Source: Monoplex corrugatus (Eukaryota > Mollusca > Gastropoda > Littorinimorpha > Ranellidae). From it: a DNA stretch of 64,000 bases. Location: positions 58,980,965 to 59,044,964 of the forward strand of contig JAPXFY010000026.1 in assembly GCA_030674185.1 (NCBI GenBank), given 5' to 3'. Below, piece after piece: positions 53,616 to 64,000 of this stretch. The stretch's first letter is position 1; each line of letters opens with the position of its first letter. The notes below the pieces were generated by a model. That model was not told the DNA's origin, searched no databases, and saw only the letters and a program-made list of their open reading frames with translations. The translations under genes and the position numbers were made by a program.

Positions 53616-53905
53616 TAATTCACTCTTAAGGAGTGCAAAAATTTCAATTCCGGAATTTAAAGCGTTAAAAACAGGAAAACACCATGGAAACGTCTGGTGG
53701 AATAAAGATTGTGAAAAGGCAGTCAACGAAAATAAGAAAAATACAAACAATATATAGCAAACAGGTCACCTGAAAATCATACGCTTTACCTATCTCACGG
53801 GAAAAAGCAGAAGCTTTTGTAGACATGTTTGCTGAAGTCTGTCGAGTAGAAGGACTTCCTGCCTCTAGTAGAAATTATAGGGTACAGGAAGAAAAGACGG
53901 ACGTA
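53616..53905 (+). mobile_element. I/Jockey-like LINE, segment 2
   Basis: Continues the frame of segment 1 after the 13-bp duplication: NSLLRSAKISIPEFKALKTG, VWWNKDCEKAVNENKKN and, after a small shift, FVDMFAEVCRVEG and VQEEKTDV. This is the linker between endonuclease and reverse transcriptase. It ends at TA (53904-53905), the target of a DNA transposon. Confidence 0.75.
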
Positions 53906-55537
53906 CCGTAAAATACCGAGTATAAGCCCACCCCCCCTTTGCACAGTTTGAGGCCCAAAAAGGGGGTGGGCTTATACACGGTATATACCCCTGTGCATGA
54001 AACTTTATAACCCACAATAGGGAAATTATACTGCTTGCTACTTTCCGAATGTTCTGTTATTTAAACCCACCCACGGAAATGCAAACACACACATTCACGC
54101 AATCACACACGAGCATGCAGGTATGGAGAGAGTGAGATTGACACCGTAGTAGATTTTAATGATTTTAATTTATAAGAGTCCCTTTCTCTTCTGGGATTGC
54201 CTGAACAAAACATATTGGAAAAAAACAATAACGCATATTTCGATTGGCCGAACAAAACATATGGGAAAAATCAATAATTTATCTTTCATTCAAAAACAAT
54301 CAGTCACTTGTTCTTATCTCTTCGGAGATTGTTTGAACAACAACAAAAGCGAAGATCAATGACTTTTCCTAGTCTTTTTTCTGAACCAGAAAAGTCCTTT
54401 TCACTCGTCCTCAATCAGCATGAATTGTCACTCGTCAAACCCAAAGAAGTCTTCTCCTTCTTCTCCTTCTTCTTCTCTGTCTGCATCCCCTTCCTCTTCT
54501 TCCTCCTCTTCCTTCTCCTGGTCACCAGGGCATCGTTGGCAGCGGGAAGGTGAACCACAATGTCCTCTGGAAACCACTCCAGAGTTTGGTCATCTTCTGA
54601 CCCATCCATGGCGTTGGAGATTGCGCACCTCTTGAAGGCAGTGACGATGATGTCAGGTCTGACGCTGTACCAGGCTCTACCCACCCAGCTGATGACATCC
54701 TGTCTGGTGGGTTGCCTGAGATTGCCCGCAACTGTCAGCGGACGGTCTTCTCTCATCCAGGTGACCCAGGTGTCACGCACGGCATCTTTGAAAGGCTTCG
54801 TGATGCTCACGTCCACTGGTTGGGCGAGTGGGGTGCAGCCACCTGGAATGTCCACGTTGCGCTCTAGTAGAGCTTCCCTCACTTCTTGAGTGCGATGAGC
54901 CGGGTAGCTATCCAGCACCAACAATCGGCAGCCGTCTGCCCTGCCCAGGATTCGCCTGATCCATACCATCAGAGCCTCTCGAGTCATCCACCCATTTCTC
55001 GTGGCATGAACTCGGACATTGTCTGGCACCTGCAGCTGCTGGTAGACCCGTGGAGGGATCTGGCCATTCCTTTCCTTGAAGACGATCATTGCTGGGAACT
55101 TTGTCCCATCTGCTGCAACAAACAAGGTTACAGTGAACCCCCGTTTTTCCGCTCTTGTTGTCTTAGTCCTGACTTGACGACAACCTTTCTTGTTATTGGT
55201 CCTTTGAGGCAGCATATCAAATCTCAGCATGGTTTGATCCATATTCATGACGCAGTTGAGGGGATAGTCATGTTGTCTCCGCAGCATCAGTACAGCACGC
55301 CGATAATTGAAGAGCAGATCCCGGAATTCGCCTGGCACCTTCTGGCTGATGGAAGTGGATCTTCGCGTGGATATGCCATGGCGCTTTTTCCAGCGTTGAA
55401 CCCACATGTCGGAAGCAACGAACCCGTCCAGCTGCAGAGCACCTGCAAAAGACAGCAGAACCAATACAATCCATTTGATGTGCCTTTACGCATCCGTGCA
55501 AAAAAAGATATGTGATGTTTCGAAAATATCACTGAAA

Positions 55538-55607
<70 letters not shown>

Positions 55608-55837
55608 TTCAATAACTTTAATCGCATAAAAAATCGCACAACAAAGCAAGAAACCCTTGCACACGGCCACACCATTTACCCAAGCAAGTGCAACACGTTC
55701 AGAGCACGAAAATCAGCCTCATCCCCTATCACACATCCGTCCCACAAAAAGTCCATTCATGCGGTCGGCCCATCCCGCACCCACAGCGATGTTGTCCATC
55801 TGCACACGCACGGTCCATCTTTCTCTCTCCCTCCCCA

Positions 55838-55889
<52 letters not shown>

Positions 55890-56524
55890 CGAGCATGCAT
55901 GCAATTTGTTCGAAACAGTCTGAAAAGAAAGAAGGCTTACCTGCTATTTCCAAAGCTCTCGTGCTGAGGTCTTTGTTGCGAACAACTCTTCCTGCTGCTC
56001 GTTCCTCTTCCAAGAATTCAAGCAAGCCAGATCTAGTTCTTCGGATACCACGTGTTTACCTGGATGAATCTTTTTTTTTCTCCTTTTGTTTCCCTGTTTG
56101 ATTCTGTATCAAAACATGCCTCATTTCATTCCACTGCCGCACCTGCTTTCTATCCACTCCAAACTCTTTGGCAGTTTCGGAAACATTGTGATTTCGAAGG
56201 AACTGGAGGGCAGAAAGTTTGAACTCCACTGAATATGACTTCCGACGAGGCATTGTCCTAATTCTAACAATGAACCATGGGAATGAAAACAAGCATGCCT
56301 AGGGCTTGTATGACGTGCTCATTTAATGTGTTCCAATGTTTGACGCCCCTACGGAATCTGTGACGACTCTCCTTGGGGTACACGAAGGGGTTGGAAAAAA
56401 AATCAGAATTAAAGCTAAAGTGGGGGTGGGCTTATACAAGGTATTCCACCCTTTGTACAGTTTTTGCCTCAAAGTAGGGGGTGGGTTTGTACTACGAGAT
56501 GGGCTAATATTCGGTAGTTTATGG
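53906..56524 (-). mobile_element. pogo/Tigger-like DNA transposon, 2.6 kb, TA target duplication
   Basis: Complete DNA transposon inserted in the I-like LINE. Terminal inverted repeats: left CCGTAAAATACCGAGTATAA, right (complement) CCATAAACTACCGAATATTA; 21 of the first 25 positions match. TA flanks both sides. Each end also carries an inner inverted copy (GTGGGCTTATAC..CGGTAT), so each end can fold back. The interior codes a CENP-B/pogo-type transposase on the minus strand. Removing 53906-56524 plus one TA restores the LINE frame (TDVYKNPAPDN). Confidence 0.9.
54415..56253 (-). pseudogene. pogo-like transposase (two exons, one premature stop)
   Basis: Start MPRRKSYSVEFKLSAL at 56253. Exon 1 (56253-55941) codes a psq-type HTH (FGVDRKQVRQW) and the first half of a CENP-B-type HTH (EFLEEERAAGRVV, LSTRALEIAG). 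The donor GTAAGC lies at 55940. The intron, about 498 nt, contains CA tracts; the acceptor TTTTGCAG lies before exon 2 (55442-54415), which continues in phase with ALQLDGFVASDMWVQRW and KKRHGIS. The DDE_1 catalytic Asp residues are present: MNMDQTM, LLVLDSYPAHRT and QPVDVSITKPF (32 residues between the second and third). The Lys/Arg-rich C-terminus may be a nuclear signal. Only defect seen: in-frame TAA at 56058-56056 (codon 66), immediately after a GT-like TCCAG/GTAAAC context. Predicted about 446 residues. Confidence 0.85.
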
Positions 56525-56699
56525 TATATAAGAATCCTGCCCCAGATAATACGCACATGAAAATGCACCAATCACACTCTAAGTATTAAAAGATGCCATT
56601 AAATCAGTTCCAAGGAAAAAGACATCAGTATGATTCGATGCAATTTCCAATGAGATGTTGAAAAAATTACCAGAAAATTGTTTAATCTTGTTACACAAT
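56525..56699 (+). mobile_element. I/Jockey-like LINE, segment 3
   Basis: Continues after the DNA transposon: NPAPDNTHMKMHQSHSK, then, after a shift, RKKTSV..DAISNEMLKKLPEN and CLILLHN. These are the first reverse-transcriptase fingers (the usual sense is a KKKAPGxDxIxNEMLK segment). Ends with TGTTACACAAT (56689-56699), the target duplication of the next insertion. Confidence 0.75.
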
Positions 56700-57182
56700 C
56701 ATCATCATCTCCAGGTGCCTTGCCGCATGGCGTTGGCGATTATGGACTTCCACCTGTCTCTATCTCTTGTTGCCTCAAGCATCTCTTCCATCCTCCTTGT
56801 CCCCAGCCATTCTGCAAGTCCGTCTAGCATCTTCTCCCTGGGTCTGCTTGGTGCTCTCTTTCCCTCCAGCTTTCCCGTTGTGACCAGGTGTTCCAATTCC
56901 CCTTTCCTCATAAAATGGCTTTTAAATGTTGCCTGTCTTTTCCTAATCTTCCTTATGAATGATATACTTGTATCTGCCTCCATCAAGACTGTCTCCTTTG
57001 TTTTCTTTGCTGTCCATGGAACTCTCAACATCCTTTTTAGAAACGACATCTCGGCTGCCTCAATCTTGTTCTGGCTTTGCTTGTTGATTGTCCACGCCCT
57101 TCAACGTACAACAGTATTGGTTCTATATAACATCAAAGAACTCTCTTCCTAAGGTTAACTGATAGGCATTTGTTGGTAAGAA
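56700..57182 (-). mobile_element. RTE-like LINE 3' fragment, 11-bp TSD
   Basis: Minus-strand, 5'-truncated insertion of 483 bp flanked by TGTTACACAAT (56689-56699 and 57183-57193). It has a CATCATCATC tail and codes only the C-terminus (SFLKRMLRVPWTAKKTKET, IRKIRKRQATFKSHFMR, KLEGKRAPSRPREKMLDGLA) of the RTE-like reverse transcriptase. Confidence 0.9.
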
Positions 57183-57541
57183 TGTTACACAATATGTTTA
57201 AAAAATGCTGGAACAGCGGCAAACTGCCTAACTATTGGAAACAATCAATAGTGGTCCCTGTACTAAAACCAGATAAATGTAATACTGACTTGAAATACTA
57301 TAGGCCAATTGCAATAACATCGCACGTATATAAAAAAATGGAGAAAATAATTTTAAAGAGATTGATGCACTACTGTGAAAAGAATAAAATATCACCAGTG
57401 AATCAGGCAGGATTTAGAAAAGGCAGGTCACCAGCGGAACTCCTAACAAAGCTAACCACTAATATCAAACAGCAATTTGCCAGACGTCAATGTGTTTTAG
57501 CTATATTTTTTTATATCTCTAAAGCATACAACCAAGTATGA
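57170..57541 (+). pseudogene. I-like LINE reverse transcriptase fingers
   Basis: A 123-codon frame from the truncation edge through KPDKCNTDLKYYRPIAITS, AGFRKGRSPAELLTKL and ISKAYNQV. Its first few residues belong to the inserted RTE-like piece and not to this element. Motif A carries Tyr where catalytic Asp is expected. Confidence 0.7.
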
Positions 57542-59440
57542 CAGTCCCGATTATTACTCAGATTGACAAGTATTGGGATGACAGGTCACATTTTTGAATA
57601 TGTCAAATGCTTCTTAGAAAACCGAGTATTTCAAACGAGGATTGAAAATGTGTATTCCACAAAACGACTTTTTCAAATGGGTATCCCTCAGGGATCCGTT
57701 ATTGCTCCCCTTCTCTTCATGATATTATTGCATGGCTTATCCAGTAAAATTTCTAAACATTAGTTTTAGCTCAATATGCTGACGATTTATGCATGTGTAT
57801 GCAGGTAAATATGAATAGAAAAACTCCTTTGCTCTGTCTTAATTATACGCATAAATGTTATCAATTAGAGCTGGATAAAATAGCACGATATATGGTAGAA
57901 AATGGACTGCATCTGTCCGTGGAAAAAACAAAGATAGTTTTGTTTAACAGTGGAGCTAACCCAGCAAATATTTCCACTTTCAAAGTGGGAGATACTCTTC
58001 TTCAGTACAACTAGTCGATTAAATTCTTAGTTTTCCTTACCGCGAAATTATTTTGGAATCAGCATATTGAATACGTATTAACAAAAGCTCCAAAAAGTTT
58101 AAATTTCTTGAAAATAGTTGGCAAACAGACATGGGGACAAGATACCTCAACACTTGTTCATCTTTGTAAATCGCTTATTAGATCTAAAATAACCTATGCC
58201 AAGAAATCTTCTTCAGTGCACCAAAACACTTACTAACAAAACTGCAGAGCTTAGATTGTAAAGGTTTCAAACTTGCGCTGTGTCTTCCAATGAATGTCTC
58301 TTGTCTTCGCACATACAATGCAATGAAATTGTTGCCCTTGATGAATAAAGGAAAGTCGCTTCTACTAAATTTCTGTTGAGAAACACCACCACAGAAAACA
58401 GCATCGAAACAGAAACAAAAGGAAGATCAGACACCGACTTTCCAAAAAGAGTGAAATCAATATCCGCATAGGTCACACTTGCAACATATAATCTGACGTT
58501 ATGAAAAACTCTGGAATTGATCTAGAAGCAGATCCTGTAACTATAAGACTTTCCTTTTCACCTGTACCCAGTTGGGAACTTCAAAGAGCACGATTTGACA
58601 TACATCACACTGATTTAAAAAAAGAAGATAATATCAACTTACTGGCAAGTCAAGTTAAATGTCATATAGAAGACTTTTATTCCGATCACTTGAAAATTTA
58701 CACTGATGGATCAGTAACTGAAAGACATGCAGGCTCATCGTTTTTAATACCTGCTCTCAAAATTGAGAAATCTTTCTATATACGACTTAATAAATCTGTC
58801 TTTACAGCTGAACTCTTTGCAATATTAATGGCTTTGAATTATATGATAAATCTTCCTAGTACAATTCTTCAGATACTTTTTTGCGTTGGTTCAAAATCTT
58901 GTACTTCTAGCTCTTGAATTATCAAAATTACAAACAAGATCTAAAATGATATTGGAAATTAGTCACTTGATTCATAGTTTATAAAGAGGCATTGATATTA
59001 CTTTCTGCTGGATACCATCTCATACTTCTTTTCATTATAATGATATGGTTGATAGGGCTGCCAAACGGGGGACAAAGAGCTCACCAGATTCAATTAACAT
59101 ACAGCTTTCTCTATCATTGCATGAGTGTTTTACCTTAGTGGACACTTAAATATGGAAGCAGTTTCAAGATAAACAGAAAAAGTATGAAAAATGTTACATG
59201 AACTTTGAAATTAGCAAAACACCTAAGCAGTTTTTTGCCAGCAGAATTGTACGATCCCTTATGTATAGGTGGAAACTTGATGCATTCAAAACAAAATACA
59301 CAAGGAATATAGTGTGTCTGTGTGGAAATAAGATAACACATAGTCCTATTCTTTCATGCGTTCGCGTAAAACGACATATTCCTATACTATCTACGAAGAC
59401 AGTTTCTGACATATTTGCCTCACCATCCTTAACATAAGAA
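57183..59440 (+). mobile_element. I/Jockey-like LINE, segment 4 (reverse transcriptase and RNase H)
   Basis: Resumes with LLHNMFKKCWNSGKLPNYWK, VVPVLKPDKCNTDLKYYRPI, NQAGFRKGRSPAELLTKLT and LAIFFYISKAYNQV (motif A region; the catalytic Asp is Tyr here, IFFYISKAY). Motif B is QMGIPQGSVIAPLLFMILL, followed by an AQYADDLCMC-type motif C near 57780, GLHLSVEKTKIVLF, then an RNase H domain (LKIYTDGSVTERHAGSSF, FTAELFAILMALNYM, WIPSHTSFHYND). Stops and shifts break it into many pieces. RNase H after the reverse transcriptase points to the I group. Confidence 0.85.
58501..58917 (+). pseudogene. I-like LINE RNase H domain
   Basis: A 138-codon frame with LKIYTDGSVTERHAGSSFLI (first catalytic Asp in YTDGS) and KSVFTAELFAILMALNYMIN (catalytic Glu in TAEL). 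The next Asp motif should follow SDS; here the frame reads ILFCVGSKSC after an indel. The C-terminal part (WIPSHTS, ND.VD.AAKRG) lies beyond in another frame. Confidence 0.75.
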
Positions 59441-59555
59441 TTTTTTATTAGCCTGTCAACACGTCTTATAGCGATTTATCATTTAAAGTGAACACTCCAT
59501 TAAAAAGTGACTACGTTAATACTACAAATAGAAAATGCTGAATTATAGACGAAAA
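59441..59555. other. short spacer
   Basis: AT-rich spacer between LINEs; nothing recognised. Confidence 0.4.
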
Positions 59556-60169
59556 CTCATCATCGTCATCATCAAGCGCCTTGCCACATGGCGTTGGCGA
59601 TCATGGCCTTCCATCTGTTTCTATCCCTTGTTGCCGCAAGCACATCTTCCACCCTCTCTGTCCTCAGCCACTCTGCAAGTCCGTCCAATATTTTCTCCCT
59701 GGGTCTACCTGGTGCTCTCTTTCCTTCCAGCTTTCCCGTTGTGACCAGGTGCTCCAATTCCCCATTTCTCATAAAATGGCCTATAAATGTTGCCTGTCTT
59801 TTCCTAATCTTCCTTATAAATGATCTTCTTGTGTCTGCTTCCATCAAGACTGTCTCGTTTGTTTTCTTTGCTGTCCATGGAACTCTCAACAGTCTTCTTA
59901 GAAACCACATCTCGGCTGCCTCAATCTTGTTCTGGCTTTGCTTGTTGACTGTCAAGCCTAGAATTTCTTTTGTCATCCAGTTCTTTTTTGCTTTTCTGTC
60001 TACTTTAGGGATTTCTTTACATGCAGCTTCATTTATCGAATTTATCAACTTTGTCCATTGCTCCTCACTGTCACCAACGTCTTCCAGAGCACTGAATTTG
60101 TTTAAAACATGTAGGTTGAATTTGTACTATCATTTCATCTGTCTTTAAGAGTCCACGATTTCGTTTGAT

Positions 60170-60172
<3 letters not shown>
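59555..60172 (-). mobile_element. RTE-like LINE with internal deletion
   Basis: Minus-strand copy with a CATCATCGTCATCATC tail at 59558. In one 158-codon frame (60048-59572) the linker segment (FINSINEAACKEIPKVDRKA, KKNWMTKEILGL) joins directly to the C-terminal segment (TVNKQSQNKIEAAEMWFLRR), so about 1.5 kb including the whole reverse-transcriptase palm is missing while the frame is kept. It ends about 60172, where an L2-like LINE tail begins. Confidence 0.85.
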
Positions 60173-60204
<32 letters not shown>

Positions 60205-60571
60205 TAATAATAATGTTTATTTGTATAGCGCATATTCCATATAAAAACATGCTCACCAGCGCTTTACATTTCGCAAGAAAGGCAAAAGGTGATAAAAAAT
60301 GTTCACAATTACATACACAATAAGATAACAACAAACATTAAAGCTATACAAGTAAGAAGACACATAAGAAACCACAGAATATTAAAATTTAAACACTGAC
60401 TTATGTAATAAAGAAAGATTAACAGATTTTCATATGAATAAAGAGGCATACTGTGTTTATATATTGCTGCGTGAGTGTGCTTGCGTACGTGTGTGTGTGT
60501 AGTGTGTCGTAGTGTGTGCGTGCGTGTGCGTTGGTGTTTTTGGTGTGTGTGTGTGCGTGTGTTGTGTGTTG

Positions 60572-60618
<47 letters not shown>

Positions 60619-60962
60619 AGTGTGTGCGCGTGTGCTACGTTTGCATGCGTGTGTGTGTGTTTATGCATGCAATAGTTGTACATAAAATTATAATCAATAT
60701 TTTGAATGAAGATAAATACAGAAAAATTCTAATCCATATACAGGAAAAACAATTTATCTTTAGTATTACAGCATTAACACCTTGAAATCAAAATTACCTC
60801 ACAAATTATAAACTATTCGCATATCATACATCACAATTTACATACAAACAAAGATTTTAAAAGTTTCTTAAAATATTTCAGTCTCTTTCCCACTCAATTT
60901 CTCCCCTATCCCCTCCTCAGCTGTACACATACAGTGATACACACACATGCTCACTCAAGCAC

Positions 60963-61039
<77 letters not shown>

Positions 61040-63060
61040 ACATGCACGCACACACACCTTGCTCTATAGGCCCTTATACAAAATACTGTTTTACACGCAG
61101 GAGAGATTAGTCTGATGACAGACTTGCAAACTAAGACTCTTCAGGTTAGATGAGTTTGAAAGAGGTGGGTTTTCAGGTTCCGTTTGAAGGTTGAGAAACA
61201 CTTAGTTTTTCTGAGAGACAGTGGTAGAGAGTTCCATACATTTGGGCCAAAGACAGAGAAAGATTTTTTACCAAAGGTGTCTAGAGAGAAGCGAGGAACA
61301 GTCAACAGTGAGGTGTCAGAAGAGCGGAGCGTTCGAGAAGGTTTGTAACCCTGCAGGAGGTTGGCAAGATAGGATGGCATGTTCTCGTGATAGATACACT
61401 GAAAGCAGAGACAGGCAACTTTATATTGAATCCTAGCCTTTACCGGGAGCCAATGAAGTGTTCTAAGTAGAGATTTTGCACTCTCACGCCTGGGCTTGCG
61501 GAGAACAAGGCGAGCCGCATGGTTCTGTATGCGCTGAAGTTTATATAGTTGATTGTCATGGAGACCTGCGAGTAGAGAGTTACAATAGTCCAGCCTAGAT
61601 AATATAAAAGAGACAGCAAGCTTGTCGCAGCATCAGTGGAAAGAAAGGAGCGAATCTTACCTATTCTGCATAGCTGATAGTACAGAGTACGGCACAACTG
61701 TTTGACATGGGCTTCCATAGACAGTGTTTCATCCAGGTAGAAGGCAAAATTTTTAACAGTTTGTGAGAAACATACAACACAACCAGAGATAGACATGGGG
61801 GCATGAGTAACCTGATTGATCTTTGACTTAGTACCAGTAACAGTAAGCACAGTTTTATCATCATTCATCTTCAGCTTGTTTTCACTCGTCCACTTGGAGA
61901 CATTCTCTATACAATCTCTCAGACTGCACGCAAGAGCGTCAAAATCTGATGGGGCAGAGGAGCTACGCAGATATGAGTCATCTGCAAAGAAGTGGTATGA
62001 GGGGCCTGACTGATGAATGATAGTGCTGAGAGGTTGTGTATACATAGTGAACAGGACGGTCCCAAGACAGAACCTTGTGGCACACCACATTCCAGAACAG
62101 ATGGAGCTGATTTGTGGCCAGTGACAACAGACTGGGTACGGCCAGTCAAATAGGAGGTAAACCAGTCCAGAACCGTTCCAGAACAGCCAAAAGTGGTACG
62201 CAACCGCGTTATGAGGATGCTATGGTCTATGGTGTCAAATGCTGCTGACAAGTCAAGCAGTGACAAGATAAACACACTCCCATTTTCTGAAGCCTGAGGA
62301 GGTCATTGACTACACGCAATAGAGCGGTTTCTGTGCTATGGCACTTACGGTAGGCTGACTGGAATGGCTCTAGCAGGTTGTGATTCCAGATGCTGCAGAA
62401 GCTGTTCTAGTACAATACGTTCCAATACCTTCGATAGGAAGGGTAGATTGGAAACTGGACGATAATTCCTCAAGCAGTCTGGGTCAAGGTTTGCTTTCTT
62501 CAGAAGGGGCTCGACAAGAGCGTGCTTAAAGCACTGAGGCACGACACCAGATGACAAGGATTTATTAATCAAATAGGAGAGAGGCAGGGATAGGGTCAAG
62601 GTCACAGAACTTCTTTGGCCTTTTCTTCAGTATCTCTCTTACACAACCCTCAGACATAGGCTCAAAATTTTCAAGCTGTGTACCAGAGAACACAACAGCA
62701 TCAGTGGGGCATGGTGTATCAGGGTCAAAGCTGCTTCTGATCCCTTCAATTTTTCCAACAAAACATTCATTGAATTTATCAGGAAGAGACTCTGGGGGGA
62801 TGTTAGAAGGAAGCATAGTATCTCCAGCTTTTCCCAGCAACTGATCACTGAGGTGGAAGAGTTCTCTGGAACTATCAGCGCCTGCTGTCTTACCACATAT
62901 GTAGTTTTTTCTTTGCTTCACGTATCATATTTGTAACTATGTTATGCTGCTCTGCATATATTTCTCTATGAATGGTCAGACCAGACTCACGCCACGCAGC
63001 TCAGCAGTACGCCGTAGCACTTTAGCATGAATGACTTCAAGAGTCATCCAAGGGGCGGAT
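60173..63060 (-). mobile_element. L2-like LINE family A, 5'-truncated copy
   Basis: Minus-strand copy of the family at 1-3290/6561-6752. The ATT tail at 60173-60205 is followed by the GCGC-containing 3' end, a long 3' UTR with CA tracts, and the reverse transcriptase in several frames: 62921-62565 (linker and fingers), 62605-62345 (LRNYRPVSNLPFLSKVLERI), 62275-61919 ([28 protein letters not shown]), 62090-61440 ([22 protein letters not shown]) and 61380-61141 (C-terminus). 5' truncation is near 63060 in the linker (APWMTLEVIHAKVLRRTAE). Confidence 0.9.
61919..62275 (-). pseudogene. LINE A reverse transcriptase palm
   Basis: A 118-codon frame with [20 protein letters not shown] (motif A) and [13 protein letters not shown] (motif B, intact here but Asp-substituted in the plus-strand copy at 1483-1884). 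A one-base slip moves motif C ([10 protein letters not shown]) to the overlapping frame 62090-61440. Confidence 0.8.
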
Positions 63061-63880
63061 TTCTTTTTGAGTCTACCTCTGTCAAGACTGTCTCGTTTGT
63101 TTTCTCTGCTATCCATGAAACTCTTAACGTTCTTTTTTAGGAAGCAGAAGAACAAGAAAACCAATGTGAGCGCGTATTTAACAAAACAAGACAAAACAAG
63201 CGCAAATTTTCGGCAAACCGGCCTTTGTCAAGTGCGAACGCACGGTAACAAACAGATCACAAACACCAAACAATGGATAATAAAAACAGGACTAAAAACT
63301 TCCCTGCCGCCTCGTCCAGTGGATAAAAAGGGGACCATATTCTTTTTTAAAAACCACATTTCAGCTGCCTCAATCTTGCTCTGACTTTGCGTGTTGACTG
63401 TCCACGCTTCACGTCTGTACAACAGTATTGGTTCTATATAACACTAAAAAACTCTCTTCCTGATGTTGGTTGATAGGCATTTGTTGGTAAGAACGTTTTT
63501 CGTTTTTTTTAAATGCTGTATTAGCTTGGCCGATTCTGCTGGCTATTTCCAGTGTGCATCTGCCGTTTGGTGAGATGACTGTTTCTAAGTATATAAACTT
63601 ATCAATTTGTCTCAATGTTGTGCCATTTACTGTTATTTTGCATGGGGATATTTCTTGTTTTTTACTGATTACCATGACTTCAGTCTTCTTGCTATTTAGC
63701 TCCAGCCCTTCATTTTTGCTTTCTATTTCTATTATACTCACAAGATTTTGTAGATCTTTTCCATTTTCTCCAATTAGATGGGTGTCATCTGCACAACAAA
63801 GATTGTTTATCATTTTTCCTCCAACTTTTATCCCAGGGCATTCTTCTAGGTTTCTCATGATGGTTTCGCTGTAAAGGGGC
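63061..63880 (-). mobile_element. RTE-like LINE fragment with a nested 200-bp insert
   Basis: Minus-strand RTE-like sequence: KKTNETV region (63070-63130), an interruption (63140-63339), then FLKKNMV, TVNTQSQSKIEAAEMWF, FKKNEKRSYQQMPIN-like, VNGTTLRQIDKFIYLETVIS, NNLCCADDTHLIGENGKDLQ (YADD changed to CADD) and IMRNLEECPGIKVGGK. It is truncated at 63880 and diverged. Confidence 0.8.
63140..63339. mobile_element. 200-bp insertion flanked by 10-bp direct repeat
   Basis: Sequence foreign to the RTE-like family, bounded by TTCTTTTTTA at 63130-63139 and 63340-63349. The minus strand contains CTTGACAAAGGCCGGTTTGC then CGAAAATTTG, which resembles the GACGAAGGCC..GGCCGAAA phrase common near Penelope-like element ends. 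The T-rich repeat makes the duplication call moderate. Confidence 0.5.
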
Positions 63881-64000
63881 TGAAGGGAATTCTGGGGTAC
63901 TTGGAGATAAAGAAAATTAGTCAGGCGTGGCTGGATCTGGGTTGAAAGTGTTTTTGTTTGTTTTGTTTCGTTTTGTTGTTGTTTTTGTTGTTGTTGGGTT
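63881..64000. other. window end, TTG-rich
   Basis: No gene recognised; ends in a TTTTGTTTG/TTGTTG-rich tract from about 63945. Confidence 0.5.

Noticed and set aside
55268..55670. Minus-strand frames overlapping the transposase intron
   Set aside because: They read across the inferred intron and its CA tract; the exon-intron reading explains the HTH and DDE domains in one phase.
59588..60148. 186-residue plus-strand hydrophobic protein, also present near 52208 and 56655
   Set aside because: Antisense of the conserved C-terminus of the RTE-like reverse transcriptase; its recurrence reflects the transposon family and not a gene family.

Overview
This is a eukaryotic, almost certainly molluscan (probably gastropod) genomic window. 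The reasons are two tandem receptors of the LDLa/LRR/7TM architecture first described as GRL101 in the snail Lymnaea, tRNA-headed SINE-like pieces, and many L2-like and RTE-like LINEs. No prokaryotic operons, CRISPR arrays, rRNA genes or confident tRNA genes are visible. Everything was read by eye; class assignments of transposable elements rest on protein motifs and not on a database search.

Layout. 1-6750: an L2-like LINE (family A) whose 3' UTR was split by a second, internally deleted L2-like LINE (family B, 3291-6560). 6750-10080: mostly anonymous DNA with a CAA microsatellite and two minisatellites. 10080-15700: broken LINE pieces, several containing minisatellites that appear to have grown out of the LINE coding sequence itself. 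15840-22240: RTE-like LINE D, split by an L2-like LINE (family C, minus strand), then a fragment of a second RTE-like family. 22301-22573: a MITE candidate. 23020-27430: minisatellites, another RTE-like piece, and an L2-like fragment split by an RTE-like element with a 10-bp target duplication. 27560-28135: SINE-like sequence and ATT/CTT microsatellites.

28086-40210 is the host-gene part. The first gene is one long open exon coding for a secreted-side CUB-like/LDLa/C-type-lectin/LRR ectodomain joined to a rhodopsin-class 7TM domain. The second is a tandem paralogue, also without introns in its 7TM part, broken by frameshifts. The open copy has lost the DRY arginine and the CWxP proline, while the broken copy keeps both. 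Minisatellites and a family B LINE tail lie between them.

40900-51500 is dominated by tandem repeats, notably a 24-bp array (42600-48640) split by a nearly full-length RTE-like LINE with a C-terminal C2H2 finger. 51540-59440 is an I/Jockey-like LINE with an RNase H domain, interrupted by three later insertions (RTE-like, pogo-like DNA transposon, RTE-like). All three have target duplications, so the original reading frame can be followed across each junction. 59555-64000 holds further RTE-like and L2-like pieces.

Overall this is a receptor-gene island inside a deep nest of transposons and minisatellites. The most interesting points are the reciprocal decay of the two receptors, a microsatellite-coded leader, LINE-seeded minisatellites and the layered insertions.
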